This document shows positions 23,006-35,830 of a stretch of DNA of 64,000 nt, piece by piece (within the stretch, counting starts at the first letter, position 1; every line of letters starts with the position of its first letter). The DNA lies in NCBI GenBank assembly GCA_016617855.1, contig JAECUM010006811.1, forward strand, positions 62,001 through 126,000, in the 5' to 3' direction. Source of the DNA: Megalonaias nervosa. Lineage: Eukaryota; Mollusca; Bivalvia; Unionida; Unionidae. The notes below the pieces were generated by a model. It did no database searches. It saw only the letters and a list, made by a program, of their open reading frames with translations, and was not told the origin of the DNA. Position numbers and translations under genes: made by a program.

Positions 23006-23439
23006 TCTAGACTGTTACTCTAGATAGGTCAGAAGATGGAGACAAGGTTGCAGCTTCCATGGCAACACTACATGGCACCATTTTGAGTTGGTTGCCTCGT
23101 GAAGTTAACTTAAACTGGATTTCATGCCAGTGTCCATTGACAGTGTAACACATTCTTGTGGAGTGTATCATCTTCCAACTGTGGGACAGAAGGTTTTTAA
23201 TGTGGGCTAATCTTTCTGATGATGTACCATACATGGTAAACGTGGATGTTTTGAGGGAATGTGGCCTTTATAAAATATTTTACTCTGTATTTTGAGAACA
23301 TTTTACTTTTAACTCACCTGGCTATTAGGTCGTCAGCCTGGTACTTCTTCAACTGTCTTTGTTCATCATCTGTTCACAAGTTTTTTGAACTGTTCAAAAT
23401 CTACTCAACAGAATTTGATTAAATTTTGACAGGAAGCTG

Positions 23440-24510
23440 CTAGTGGAGCTCTTTCAGGTTTGTTCAGATGTTGAAAAAGAATACTCATTTAATGAACGTT
23501 TCTGTCAGTATAGGTTCCAGAATTAATGAATGCATTACAGACTCCAATGACTTTGAACTAATAAATTTCTGTTCAGACAAAATAACAAAATTTTCACTCT
23601 CTACAGTATCAAATGAAAAAGTTGTAATATTCTTGCAAACTATTGAGACAACAAAGGCCTATTGAATCATGTCTTCTGAAGGCCTATTGAACCTTGTCTC
23701 CTGAAGGCCTATTGAATCATGTTTCCTGAAGGCTTATTGAACCATGTCTCCTGAAGGCCTATTGAATCATGTCTTCTGTGGGCTAACCATGTCTCCTGAG
23801 ACCTCAGTAGATATAATATCTGATAGCATAGCTTACATTTGTAACCTTAACATATCCACCTCAGTGTTTCCCAAGAAATGTCAATTGAAAAATATCCCAA
23901 TTAATAATTCAGACAGAAGAAAAGATGTCAGTAACTAGTCACCCATATACATCTTACCAACTCTGTCCAAAACATCTTGTAAAACCTGGCAGTGTTTTGA
24001 TGTTCCTATCAGCCTATAACCTATTTCACCTAATTCACCTAAACCAATCAGAGTTGAGAGAAAATCACTCCTGTGAGACACCCATGGTTGCCATGGTGAT
24101 TTACTTCCTTTGATCAGGGAGAATCAGTTGGATCCATGCTGATCTAGTTGATATTAGAAGACTCTTTGACCATGTTGGTTGTGATATTTTTATCAGTAAA
24201 ATCAAACATTTATCAATGTGATGAATCATTGATTGACTGGTTTACTTTCTATATAACTATTAAAGAATATTGTGTCAAAATAAATGGCAGTTTTTCTAAA
24301 GAAGAACCAATTGCATGTGGAGTACCACAAGGATCAATCCTGTATCCACTCTGTTCTTATTTTTGTAAATGATGTGGAGTACCACATGGATCAATCCTAC
24401 AACTTATAATAGGCAACTATATTATATCAATGAACATAAAAGCAGATGACACCACTCTATCAGATTTCAAACAGCTAAAGTCAGACCTAAGGTGCCCCTT
24501 AAAGAAACAA
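23440..24510 (+). mobile_element. Broken LINE (CR1/Jockey-like) reverse transcriptase fragment
   Basis: Several + frames carry reverse-transcriptase landmarks in the right order. ISDSIAYICNLNISTSVFP then RRKDVSN (about 23815-23935) recalls the thumb-side 'N.SI....P..WK......KKG...NYRPIS' region. GVPQGSIL then YPLC (about 24318-24356) is the RT 'GVPQGS.LGP' box, and KADDTTLSDF (about 24438) is the catalytic YADD region. Stops and frameshifts break it repeatedly, and a short minisatellite lies inside it. Confidence 0.82.
23660..23805. repeat. ~27-bp tandem repeat, about 5 copies, inside the LINE relic
   Basis: The unit is TTGAATCATGTCTCCTGAAG then GCCTA. It interrupts the LINE-derived frames, so the expansion followed the insertion. 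Confidence 0.88.
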
Positions 24511-24584
24511 ATTGAACCTCAGTGTATAATTGTGTCCATCATAAAAATAGTGTCATCACAACTCCCAAATGGATGGTTATATCA

Positions 24585-24760
24585 GCAAGGGGTTTTCACC
24601 AGTAGAGTTCTTATGATAACTTGTTGGTCCTAAATGAAAATGGTGCCAGCCATATATTAAATATGGTTGCCATGACAGCTGTATCGAAATCTTGCTGACA
24701 CCATTCCTCTTGAATGGATAGCCATATTGACACGGGGCATTATTGGATCCCGAATGCATA
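24585..24760. repeat. Dispersed family X, single unit
   Basis: It contains TTGTTGGTCCTAAATGAAAA then ATGGTTGCCATGACAGCTGT, ATCTTGCTG and GAATGGATAGCCATATTGAC. It is the same order of words seen in the family X cluster at 36290-37960. Confidence 0.7.
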
Positions 24761-25059
24761 TTTCAAGGTTTGTATACTTCCTTGTGAACCTTAAAAGCAC
24801 TGGATTTGGGCTTTTTAAATTCAAAGCCTTAAAATCCTTTATTAATTTATATTTTAGTTTTTAAAATCCTGAAAAGTTCCTTGAAAATCACTTTTGCTCA
24901 GTGTAAGTTTATTTTGAACCATGATTTAGTGATTCAGTTCTTGGAATATCAGCATGATCAATTTATCAACGATCTTGTTCTCTGATGCATCAGGAATTTT
25001 GGAATTGCATTACTCATCATTCCAGATATAATTTTCAGTTTTACTGAAAATGTAAAATT

Positions 25060-26310
25060 GAGTGGCAAGTCATGGAAAAGTACTTTGAATTGCACTTGAT
25101 TGGAAGCATACAAAACCTACTGTTTGTTGAATTATGAGTGGAAGGATATGAACCCTGCTGTTTGTTGAATTGCATATGTGTGGAAGCATAAGAACCCTTC
25201 ACTTGAATAGAAGTATATGAACTCTGCACTTGACTGGAAGCAAGTGTGCCCTGCTGTTTGTTGAATTGCACTTGAGTGAAAGCATATGAACCCTGTTTGT
25301 TGAATTGAACTTAAGTGGAAGTATTTGTTCCCTACATTTGATTGGAGTGGAAGCATATGAACACTGCACTTGAGTGGAAGAATATGAACCCTACAGTTTG
25401 TTGAATTGCACTTGCGTGAAAGTATATGTACCCTGCACTTGAGTGGAAGCATATGAACCCTGTACTTGAGTGGAAGTATATATACCTTGCACTTGAGTGG
25501 AATCATATGTTTCCTGTACTTGAATGGAAGCATATGTACCCTGCTGTTTGTTGAATTGCAGTTGAGTGGAAGCATGTAAACCCTGTTTGTTGAATTGCAC
25601 TTGAGTGGAAGCATGTGAACCCTGTTTGTTGAATTGCACTTGAGCAGAAGCATATGTACCCTACATTTGAATGGAAGCATATAAACTCTGCACAGGAGTG
25701 GAACCATATATACCATGCTCTTGGGTGGAAGAATATGAACCTTATTGTTTGTTGAATTTTACTTGTGTGGATGCATATGTACCCTGCACTTGAGTGGAGG
25801 CATATGAACCCTGCACTTAAGTGGAAGTATATATACCTTGCACTTGAGTGGAAGCATATGTACCCTGCACTTGAGTGGAAGCATATGAACACTGCACTTG
25901 ACTGGAAGAATATGAACCCTACTGTTTATTGAATTACACTTGCATAGAAGCATATGTGCCCTGAACTTGAGTGGAAGCATATGAACCCTGCACTTGAGTG
26001 GAAGTGTATATACCTTGCACTTGAGTGGAAGCATGTGTTCTCTGCACTTGTGTGAAAGCATATGTACCTTGCACTTGAGTGGAAGCATATGAACGCAGCA
26101 CTTAAGTGGAAGCATATGTGCCCTGCACTTGAGTGGAAGCTTATGAACCCTGCTGTTTTTTGAATTGTACTTGTGTGGAAACATATGAACCCTGTTGTTA
26201 CTTGAATTAATCTTAAGTGGAAGCATATGTACCCTGCACACGAGTGAAAACATATGAACACTGCACTGGAATGGAAGCATATGAACCCTGCTGTTTGTTT
26301 CCTAACACAA
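25060..26310. repeat. Compound minisatellite (~28-bp and ~44-bp units)
   Basis: The basic unit is CACTTGAGTGGAAGCATATG then AACCCTG. Some units carry an extra CTGTTTGTTGAATTG. Short and long units alternate irregularly for 1.25 kb. It ends about 120 bases before the 28-bp exon at 26431. The open frames of up to 194 codons on the - strand are artefacts. Confidence 0.95.
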
Positions 26311-26430
26311 TTTCCTCTGTTTAAGGCCCTGTCAAGCACCTTTGTTGTATGGATAGCTTGTTTTGATGCTCCTAATGCTTATAGTTTGCATGTGTTAGTA
26401 TTATTATTTTTATTTTTATTATTACTGCAG

Positions 26431-26458
26431 GAATTTATACTGCAGAATGGAGGAGACT
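26431..26458 (+). CDS. ARAP: ARAP exon: ankyrin-like region, 28-bp exon
   Basis: A 28-bp exon between TTATTATTACTGCAG and GTAAGT, entered in phase 0 and left in phase 1. It encodes EFILQNGGD, corresponding to the helix 'MEFL..N' that follows LQ in vertebrate ARAPs. An internal CTGCAG offers a second AG, but using it would break the frame with the flanking exons. Confidence 0.85.
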
Positions 26459-26634
26459 GTAAGTATATTCTATATTCCTCTCACTTATATTTGATAAATG
26501 GTGCACAGTTGTTTATACCAATCCCCATGTGTTCCTGTTATGAGTGTTATTATGTTGTGTTGTATCGATAGTAAAGTAAATTTGAGTCTTGGTTCATGTC
26601 TCTGGCACTTTAGCATATGCAGTAATGGAATTTA

Positions 26635-27125
26635 ATTTGTGTGTTCATGTGGGGATTACTATAATATTGTGAACACATAGCATGTGTGTTCATTTGTGGA
26701 TTACTATAATATTGTGCCACAGTATGTGTGTTCATGTGGGGATTACTATAATATTGTGAACACATAGCATGTGTGTTCATGTGTGGATTACTGTACTATT
26801 GTGCCACAGTATGTGTGTTCATGTGTGGATTTCTATACTATTGTGACCCAGAGTATGTGTGTTCATGTGTGGATTACTTTATTAGTGTGCCATACAGTAT
26901 GTGTTCATGTGTGGAATTACTAAACTATTGTGCCACAGTATGTGTGTTCATGTGGGGATTACTTTATTATTGTGCCATATAGTATGTGTTCATGTGGGGA
27001 TTACAGTGCTATTGTGCCAATGAGTATGTGTGTTCATGTGGTGATTACAGTACAGTTGTGCCACAGTATGTGTGTTAATGTGGGGATTACTATATTGTTG
27101 TGCCACAGAGTATACTATTGTGCCA
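26635..27125. repeat. ~46-bp minisatellite, about 11 copies
   Basis: The unit resembles GTGTGTTCATGTGTGGATTA then CTATACTATTGTGCCACAGTAT. Confidence 0.93.
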
Positions 27126-27129
27126 AAAG

Positions 27130-27490
27130 TTAATCACTTTGATCCATTTTGTATACTCCAGTTAATCTGATTTGTTTTGCATATGGATACATGTCTTGAG
27201 TACTCTGGACTAAACAGTGCCCTACATTATGGACAGAGCCATCATTTCCTGTAGCATATATTGATCCATGTCTCTTACACTCGAGATTGAGCTATCATAA
27301 ATGAGATCTGCAAATATTAATGAGGCAATCTTGAGTTTTACTGGCTTAGCTTGTTATCTAGCTGGACTGTATTTCTCATCCAATTTTGATTAAGTATTCT
27401 AAATAGGTTTATATCATTAAGACCTTGGATATGTTTAATTCTGCGCTGGGTCTAGGTATTTATGAATTGTGCCATCACCTTTGGAAAGAA
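27130..27490. other. Unique intronic sequence
   Basis: I see nothing in it. Confidence 0.5.
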
Positions 27491-27494
27491 TTGT

Positions 27495-28530
27495 AACATA
27501 CTATTATACTAAAATAGCCAAATTATAATGGTGTAAAGGTTGGCAGATAGTTTACATAACATTGTATACTATTATACTAAGATAGGCCAAATTATGATGG
27601 TGTAAAGGTTGGCAGATAGTTTACATAGCATTGTATACTATTATACTAATATAGACCAAATTATGATGGTGTAAAGGTTGGCAGATAGTTTACATAGCAT
27701 TGTATACTATTATACTAAGATTGGCCAAATTATGATGGTATAAAGGTTGGCAGATAGCTTACATAGCATTGTATACTATTATACTAATATAGGCCAAATT
27801 ATTATGGTATAAAGGTTGGCAGATAGTTTACATAGCATTGTATACTATTATACTAAGATAGACCAAATTATGATGGCATAAAGGTTGGCAGATAGTTTAT
27901 ATAGCACTCTATACTATTATACCAATATTGGCCATATTTAACGGCATGAAGATTGGCAGATAGTTTACGTAGCATTGTATGCTGTTATACTAATATAGGC
28001 CAAATTATGATGGTATAAAGGTTGGCAGATAGTTGCATAGCATTGTATACTATTAAACTAAAATAGCCAAATTATGATGGTGTAAAGGTTGGCAGATAGT
28101 TTAGATAGCATTGTATACTATTATACTAAGATAGGCCAAATTATGATGGTATAAAGGTTGGCAGATAGTTTACATAGCATTGTATACTATTATATTAAAA
28201 GAGCCAAATTATGATGGTGTAAAGGTTGGCAAATAGTTTATATAGCACTGTATACTATTATAATAATATAGGCCATATTTAACGGAATGAAGGTTGGCAG
28301 ATAGTTTACGTAGCATTGTATGCTATTATACTAATATAGGCCAAATTATAATGGTATGAGGGTTGGCAGGTAGTTTATATGGCATTGTATACTATTATAC
28401 TAATATAGGCCAAATTATAATGGTATGAAGGTTGGCAGATACTTTATATAGCATTGTATACTATTATACTAAGATTGGCAAGATTAGAATGGTATGAAGG
28501 TTGGCAGATAGTTTATATAGCATAGTATTC
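27495..28530. repeat. 69-bp minisatellite, about 15 copies
   Basis: The unit contains AGGCCAAATTATGATGGTAT then AAAGGTTGGCAGATAGTTTA and CATAGCATTGTATACTATTATACTAATAT. Confidence 0.95.
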
Positions 28531-29215
28531 TTACAATACTTAAGTCTTCTAAGTTAGGGAAATGGTCAGCTTTTAAGTTAAGCAGGTGAGCAATATCAGA
28601 TTCACTTTAGCCTCTTGTTGTTCTCACACTTCTCTCTTTATTGTTATAGAACTTGATTCTTGCATGCAACTTCAGTCTTTAATTCATTGACAGAGAGATA
28701 AATTTGTTTATAAACATGGAAGGTGAGCTTTGCTGTTGAGTCATTTCAGCTTTATTTTTCAGTAAATTTTCCTCTTTGGGTTAGGTACTACATTCAGAGC
28801 TCATGAGACAGCCTTCTTCTTTGTCTTCTTCTTCTTCTTCTTCTTCAGAGATTTCTTGTGATATCTAGTTGGCTTTAAATGTAATTGGTGCTGATCTCAT
28901 CTCCAGTACGACCATTACAGTGGCCATCTTGAAAATCTTATTACTCCAGAATGTCAGAGATGGTTTCAGCATTCAGCAGTTTAAACGAAGAAACAGTCTT
29001 ATTCCTGGAAATTCATTTCAGACAGTATAGTGTCAATCCCTTAGAGGGACTTTTATTTCTCTTACCTGCCCCTTATTCCCAGACATGAATCAAAACATCA
29101 GCCAAGCAAAGATTAAAATAATTTCAGTTAAGTTTAAGAAACCTATATCATACAAATCATAACTAATGTAATTACGTAGTTATGAATAATTTTCATCAAT
29201 CACGGGGTGCTTAAT
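28531..29215. other. Intronic sequence with CTT run and a family X fragment
   Basis: It holds a CTT run at about 28815-28848 ending in CAG (acceptor-like, no supporting exon). A family X fragment (CAGTGGCCATCTTGAAAATC) lies near 28918-28940. Confidence 0.55.
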
Positions 29216-29430
29216 CTAGATTATTATATAAACTGGCAGTTAGTAAAATTTTGACTTACATTTGGTGTTTTGTATATCCCTGATTATTATATAAATTGGC
29301 AGGAAGTAATTTGACTGGTATTTTATATATCCCTGATTATTATATAAATTGGCAGGTAGCAAAATTATGACTTTACATTTGGTGTTTGTATATCCCTGAT
29401 TATTAAATAAATTGGCATGTAGTAAAATGT
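29215..29430. repeat. ~60-bp tandem repeat, about 3-4 copies
   Basis: The unit contains CCCTGATTATTATATAAATT then GGCAGGTAGTAAAATT and ACATTTGGTGTTTTGTATAT. Confidence 0.9.
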
Positions 29431-29839
29431 TTACTCTGTATTTGTCTGGTGTTTGTTTATCTCTTTCCCTCACTGACACTCATGCATGCATGCTTCAGGT
29501 TTTCAATCGTTGTTACACCTTGAATTGGTATGTAATGCAGTTGGCAGTTGTTGACCCCTACTACTGCATTTTAGTAGGGTTCTCTTGTATCATTGGAAGA
29601 CTACTCCATTTACTGCTAGAATCCTGTATTACAGATATCAGATTAAAAAAATTACCAAGTTTACATTTTGTGTTCTGCATGTAATTTATTTTTCTTCTTC
29701 AAAATGCATTAATAATTTCATTTGCATTCATTCTGCACTCTGTTTGTGTTCATTTTGCACACCATTTTCATTTAACTGGTATAATACTTGTTTCATAGTC
29801 TGTACATATACTTTAGTCAATTTTCTTATGATGTAACTT

Positions 29840-29907
29840 CTTTTCAAAATATCAAGACACACTGGAAAGATCATTTCTAATTTTCTTAAGATGTGACATC
29901 TTTACAT
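29840..29907. repeat. ~62-bp tandem repeat, left part
   Basis: The unit contains AAATATCAAGACACACTGGA then AAGATCATTTCTAATTTTCT and TAAGATGTGACATCTTTACA. The array is cut by an LTR and resumes at 30781. Confidence 0.85.
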
Positions 29908-30780
29908 TGTTACAACTTGATGGTCTTAAACTAAGTAAGAGAAAAGAGCAAAAATTAATAAGTTTTGTAAAATTCAACAAATAATTTATTTCCCTGGAAT
30001 AGTGAGTGAAAATTAAAAAAGAACTTACAATGTTTTGAATTAAATCTCAAGTAGTCCTAAAAAGTTTTATCACAAGTCCAAATGTATAAAGTTTGAATTC
30101 CAATGGTATTCCAAATAAATTCCAATATTGAATGTGTTGATGTGTGTGTAGTCTTGAATGTACTAATGTGCCAGTGGCCTGGATTGTGGCGATATGTTAA
30201 CAGTCTTTTGATGTATGACAATAATATAGTCCAAAATATCCTTGTCTGATTCACTCTAACTCCAAATTAATGATTTAGTCCAAGAATATTATTGAGTACT
30301 TTGTAATTCCAGTGAATAATAATTTGAATAAATAAACCCACCCATATTAAAAACTGAACACAACAATAAAACTGATTCTGCTTTAGATATTAAGGCAAGA
30401 ATGAGTAATTTTTCAAGTAAACAACATTATATAAAAAGCTAACTTAAAGACACAATAATAGAGCTGGGATATATTTCAGTCTCCTTTATAAAACATTCAA
30501 AAAGTTGTCAAGAAGTTTAAGAATTTCCAGGTGAAAAACTTAATGTCCTACACACAGATTCTATTAATCATGCTTAACATTAATAATGATCTGAATATTT
30601 AATCTGCAATCATTAAGAAAATTTTAGCTATATAGTTCTGTTGTTTACGAAATAAATGTCATAGGTCAAGTACACCAGGAATTTGATTTTTGGACAAGAC
30701 CAGGTACAAAACACAGATAAACGTAACATACAGTCATTAAGAAAAGTCAACAAACAATACAAATTCAGTATACATAAGAA
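29908..30780 (-). mobile_element. Solo LTR, family A, reverse orientation
   Basis: The left end TGTTACA is the 3' end of the LTR in reverse. The AAAATTCAACAAATAATTTA block and the AAGTCCAAATGT-like block match the other LTR copies. The right end (5' end in reverse) is diverged (ATACATAAGAA). It splits a 62-bp tandem repeat. No clean target duplication is visible. Confidence 0.82.
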
Positions 30781-30975
30781 AATAATATCAAAACAGTGGA
30801 AGGATCATTTCTGATCTTCTTGAGATGTGACATCTTTATATGATATCAAGACACAATGGAGAGATCATGTCAGATTTTCTTGACATGTGACTTCTTTACA
30901 TAATATCAAGACAAGACGAGACTCTAATTTTATTGAGATATGGCATTTTTATGTAATATCAAGACAAATCATGAT
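30781..30975. repeat. ~62-bp tandem repeat, right part (about 3 copies)
   Basis: Continues the repeat cut by the LTR and ends about 20 bases before the exon at 30997. Confidence 0.85.
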
Positions 30976-30996
30976 CTAATTATGCTTTTATTTCAG

Positions 30997-31031
30997 GTAC
31001 CCATAACAGTTTACTTGGTGGAAGACATGAG
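30997..31031 (+). CDS. ARAP: ARAP exon: linker between ankyrin-like region and PH3
   Basis: A 35-bp exon after CTTTTATTTCAG, entered in phase 1 and left in phase 0; the reading is CTHNSLLGGRHE. The donor GTTTGT is weak, and the peptide lies in a poorly conserved linker, so this exon rests mainly on the phase match and the good acceptor. A longer open frame continues past the donor into a 36-bp tandem repeat, which argues that translation should stop here. Confidence 0.7.
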
Positions 31032-31074
31032 GTTTGTCTACATGTGCTTTTGTGTCTGTTTCTATATGCATGCA

Positions 31075-31200
31075 ATCTTGTCTGTATCTCACTGGGAATA
31101 CATGTGTGTAATCTTGACTATATCTCGGTGGGAATACATGTGTGTAATCTTGACTTATCTCTGTGGGAATACATGTGTGTAATCTTGCCTGTATGTCTGT
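31075..31200. repeat. ~36-bp tandem repeat, about 3-4 copies
   Basis: The unit contains GGGAATACATGTGTGTAATC then TTGACTATATCTC. Confidence 0.88.
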
Positions 31201-31399
31201 GTGTCCATTATTACAGGAACTGAATGTATTTAAGTGTAGTGTACATGTTTGTACAATTTTTGTTAAATATAAAAAAGACCAACATGGACAAAACGATTGA
31301 TTCAACTTGAAAAGGGTCATCTCAAACACTTTCTTTAAGTTAGTTGATGCTTCTAGACCTCAGGATTTTTAGTAAAACATGGAATTTTCATCAGTATAG

Positions 31400-31630
31400 A
31401 CTTAGAGTATTTACTGTATTGCCCTAACTATCCATTGTGATGATTCAAACAGGCTGTGAGTTTGGGTATTTACTGTACTGTCCTTCCACTATCCATTCTG
31501 GTGATGCAGACAGGTTGAGTTTGGGTATTTACTGTACTGTCCTTCCACTATCCATTCTGATGATTCAAATGGGTTGTGTGTTGGAGTATTTATTGTTTTG
31601 TCCTTACACTATCCATTATGATGAGGCAAT
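31400..31630. repeat. ~60-bp tandem repeat, about 4 copies
   Basis: The unit contains TTTGGGTATTTACTGTACTG then TCCTTCCACTATCCATTCTG and ATGATTCAAACAGG. Confidence 0.88.
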
Positions 31631-31699
31631 GAATTGGGGGTTACATATTAGAGAGGAATAAAAATATAAAGTATAGTTCTAAACATGGGTTTTCAGGTT

Positions 31700-34600
31700 C
31701 TCTCTCCTTTATTATTACTGCAAGTTCTATGACATTGATCAGTGGCTGTGAATTAAGGCACTATTACTGTAAGTTCTATGACATTAATTAGTGGCTGTGA
31801 ATTCAGGCATTATTACTGTAAGTTCTCTGACATTATTCAGTGGCTGTGAATTCAGGTACTATTACTGTAAGTTTCATGACATTAATTAGTGGCTGTGAAT
31901 TCAGGCACTATTACTTTAAGTTTGGTGACATTAATCAGTTGCTGTGAATTCAGGCGCTATTACTGTAAGTTCGGTGACATTAATCAGTGGCTGTGAATTA
32001 AGGCACTATTACTGTAAGTTCTCTGACATTAATCAGTGGTTGTTAATTCAGGCATTATTACTGTAAGTTCTCTGACATTATTCAGTGGCTGTGAATTCAG
32101 GCACTATTACTGTAAGTTTCATGACATTAATTAGTGGCTGTGAATTCAGGCACTATTACTGTAAGTTCTATGACATTAATCAGTGGCTGTGAATTCAGGC
32201 ACTATTACTGTAAGTTCTATGACATTAATCAGTGGCTGTGAATTCAGGCACTATTACTGTAAGTTCTATGACATTAATCAGTGGCTGTGAATTAAGGCAC
32301 TATTACTGTAAGTTCGGTGACATTAATCAGTGGCTGTGAATTCAGGCACTATTACTGTAAGTTCTATGACATTAATCAGTGGCTGTGAATTCAGGCACTA
32401 TTACTGTAAGTTCTATGACATTAATCAGTGGCTGTGAATTCAGGCACTATTACTGTAAGTTCTCTGACATTAATCAGTGGTTGTTAATTCAGGCACTATT
32501 ACTGTAAGTTCTATGACATTAATCAGTGGCTGTGAATTCAGGCACTATTACTATAAGTTCTATGACATTAATCAGTGGCTGTGAATTAAGGCACTATTAC
32601 TGTAAGTTCTCTGACATTAATCAGTGGTTGTTAATTCAGGCACTATTACTGTAAGTTCTATGACATTAATCAGTGGCTGTGAATTCAGGCACTATTACTG
32701 TAAGTTCTATGACATTAATCAGTGGCTGTGAATTAAGGCACTATTACTGTAAGTTCTCTGACATTAATCAGTGGCTGTGAATTCAGGCATTATTACTGTA
32801 AGTTCTATGACATTAATCAGTGGCTGTGAATTCAGGCACTATTACTGTAAGTTCTATGACATTAATCAGTGGCTGTGAATTAAGGCACTATTACTGTAAG
32901 TTCTCTGACATTAATCAGTGGTTGTTAATTCAGGCACTATTACGGTACGTTCTGTGACATTAATCACTGGTTGTGAACTCAGGCACTATTACTTTAACTT
33001 CCATGACATGAATCAGTGGCTGTGAGTTCAGGCACTATTACTGTAAGTTTTATGACATTAATGAGTGGTTGTGAATTCAGGCACTATTACTGTAAGTTTT
33101 ATGACATTAATGAGTGGTTGTGAATTCAGGCACTATTACATAAATTTCTATGACATTAATCAGTGGCTGTGAATTAAGGCACTATTAATGTAAGTTCTAT
33201 GACATTAATCAGTGGCTGTGAATTCGGCACTGTTACTTTAATTTCTGTGACATTAATCAGTGGCTGAGAATTCAGGCATTATTATTTTAAGTTCTGTGAC
33301 ATTAATCAGTGGCTGTGAATTCTGACATTATTTCTGTAAGTTCTCTGACATTAATCAGTGGCTGTGAATTCAGGAATTATTACTGTAAGTATTATAACAT
33401 GAATCAATGGCTGTGAATTCAGGCACTATTACTGTAAGTTTTATGACATTAATCAGTGGCTGTGAATTCAGGCAGTATGACTTTAATTTCTATGACATTA
33501 ATCAGTGGCTGTGAATTCAGGTACTATTACTTTAATTTCTATGACATTAATCAATGGCTGTGAATTCAGGCACTGTTATTTTAAGTTCTATGACATTAAT
33601 CAGTGGCTGTGAATTCAGGCACTATTACTGTAAAATTTATGACATTAATCAGTGGCTATGAATTAAGGCACTACTATTGTAAGTTCCATGACATTAATCA
33701 GTGGTTGTGAATTCAGGAATTATTACTGTATGTTCTATTACATTGATCAGTGGCTATGAATTCAGGCATTGTTAATTTAAGTTCTATGATGTGAATCAGT
33801 GGTCGTGAATTCAGGCACTATTTCTGTAAGTTCTGTGACATTAATGAGTGGTTGTGAATTCAGGCACTATTACTGTAAGTTTTATGACATTAATGAGTGG
33901 TTGTGAATTCAGGCACTATTACTGTAAGTTTTATGACATTAATGAGTGGTTGTGAATTCAGGCACTATTACATAAATTTCTATGACATTAATCAGTGGCT
34001 GTGAATTAAGGCACTATTAATGTAAGTTCTATGACATTAATCAGTGGCTGTGAATTCGGCACTGTTACTTTAATTTCTGTGACATTAATCAGTGGCTGAG
34101 AATTCAGGCATTATTATTTTAAGTTCTGTGACATTAATCAGTGGCTGTGAATTCTGACATTATTTCTGTAAGTTCTCTGACATTAATCAGTGGCTGTGAA
34201 TTCAGGAATTATTACTGTAAGTATTATAACATGAATCAATGGCTGTGAATTCAGGCACTATTACTGTAAGTTTTATGACATTAATCAGTGGCTGTGAATT
34301 CAGGCAGTATGACTTTAATTTCTATGACATTAATCAGTGGCTGTGAATTCAGGTACTATTACTTTAATTTCTATGACATTAATCAATGGCTGTGAATTCA
34401 GGCACTGTTATTTTAAGTTCTATGACATTAATCAGTGGCTGTGAATTCAGGCACTATTACTGTAAAATTTATGACATTAATCAGTGGCTATGAATTAAGG
34501 CACTACTATTGTAAGTTCCATGACATTAATCAGTGGTTGTGAATTCAGGAATTATTACTGTATGTTCTATTACATTGATCAGTGGCTATGAATTCAGGCA

Positions 34601-35830
34601 TTGTTAATTTAAGTTCTATGATGTGAATCAGTGGTCGTGAATTCAGGCACTATTTCTGTAAGTTCTGTGACATTAATCACTGGTTGTGAACTCAGGCACT
34701 ATTACTTTAAGTTCTGTGACATTAATCAGTGGCTGTGAATTCAGGCACTATTCCTGTAAGTTCTATGATATTAATCAGTGGATGTGAATTCAGGAATTAT
34801 AACTTTAATTTCTATGACATTAATCAATGGCCAGTGAATTCAGGTACTGTTATTGTAAGTTCCATGACATTAATCAGTGGATGTGAATTCAGGCACTATT
34901 ACTTCAATTTGTATGACATTCATCAGTGGGTGTGAATTCAGGCATTATTACTGTAAGTTTTATGACATTAATCAGTGGCTCTGATTTCAGGCATTATTAC
35001 TGTAAATTCTATGACATTAATTAGTGGCTATGAATTCATTAATTATTACTGTAAGTTTTGTAACATTAATCACTGGTTGTGAACTCAGGCACTATTACTT
35101 TAAGTTCTGTGACCTTAATCAGTGGCTGTGAATTCAGGCACTATTACTGTAAGTTCTATGATATTAATCAGTGGTTGTGAATTCAGGAATTATAACTTTA
35201 ATTTCTATGACATTAATCAGTGGCTGTGAATTCAAGCACTATTACTGTAAGTTTTATGATGTTAATCAGTGCCTGTGAATTCAGGCACTGTTACTTTAAT
35301 TTCTATCACATTAATCAGTGGCTGTGAATTCAGGCATTATTACTGTAAGTTCTATGACATTAATCAGTGGCTGTGAATTCAGGCATTATTACTGTAAGGT
35401 TTATGACATTAATCAGTGGCTGTGAATTCAAGCATTATTACTGTAAGTTCTATGACATTAATCAGTGGCTTTGAATTCAGGCACTATTACTTTAAGTTCT
35501 GTGACATTAATCAGTGGCTGTGAATTCAGGCATTATTACTGAAATTTCTATGACATTAATCAGTGGCTGTGAATTCAGGCATTATTACTGTAAGTTCTCT
35601 GACATTAATCAGTGGCTGTGAATTCAGGCACTATTACTTTAAGTTCTGTGACATTAATCAGTGGCTGTGAATTCAGGCATTGTTACTGTAAGTTCCATGA
35701 CATTAATCATTGGCTGTGAATTCAGGCATTATTACTTTAATTTCTATGTCATTAATCAGTGGCTGTGAATTCAGACATTATTACTTTACGTTCTATGACA
35801 TTAATCAGTTGCTGTGAATTCAGGCAAGCA
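31700..35830. repeat. 49-bp minisatellite, about 84 copies (4.1 kb)
   Basis: The unit resembles TCTATGACATTAATCAGTGG then CTGTGAATTCAGGCACTATTACTGTAAGT. Most units carry GTAAGT on the transcribed strand. Units around 32160-32900 form a roughly three-unit higher-order pattern marked by GGTTGTTAATTCAGG. A block of about 830 bp is duplicated in direct orientation within it (see the separate entry). Confidence 0.96.
33060..34690. repeat. 832-bp direct duplication inside the 49-bp array
   Basis: The segment starting GGCACTATTACATAAATTTC at 33129 recurs at 33961. All the idiosyncratic variants (AATTCGGCACTGTTACT, GTATTATAACATGAATCAAT, GGCAGTATGACTTTAA, TAAAATTTATGAC, GTGGTCGTGAATTC) recur in the same order. 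I saw no differences over about 700 bp. It spans 17 repeat units. Confidence 0.9.

Noticed and set aside
23007..23234. 75-codon - frame MYGTSSERLAHIKNLL...
   Set aside because: No recognisable domain, splice context or related sequence visible; likely chance or LINE-derived.
25132..26339. Open - strand frames of 129-194 codons
   Set aside because: Product of the compound 28/44-bp minisatellite.
28815..28850. Acceptor-like CTT tract ending CAG
   Set aside because: No downstream open segment fits the phase or the protein; the exons on both sides already join.
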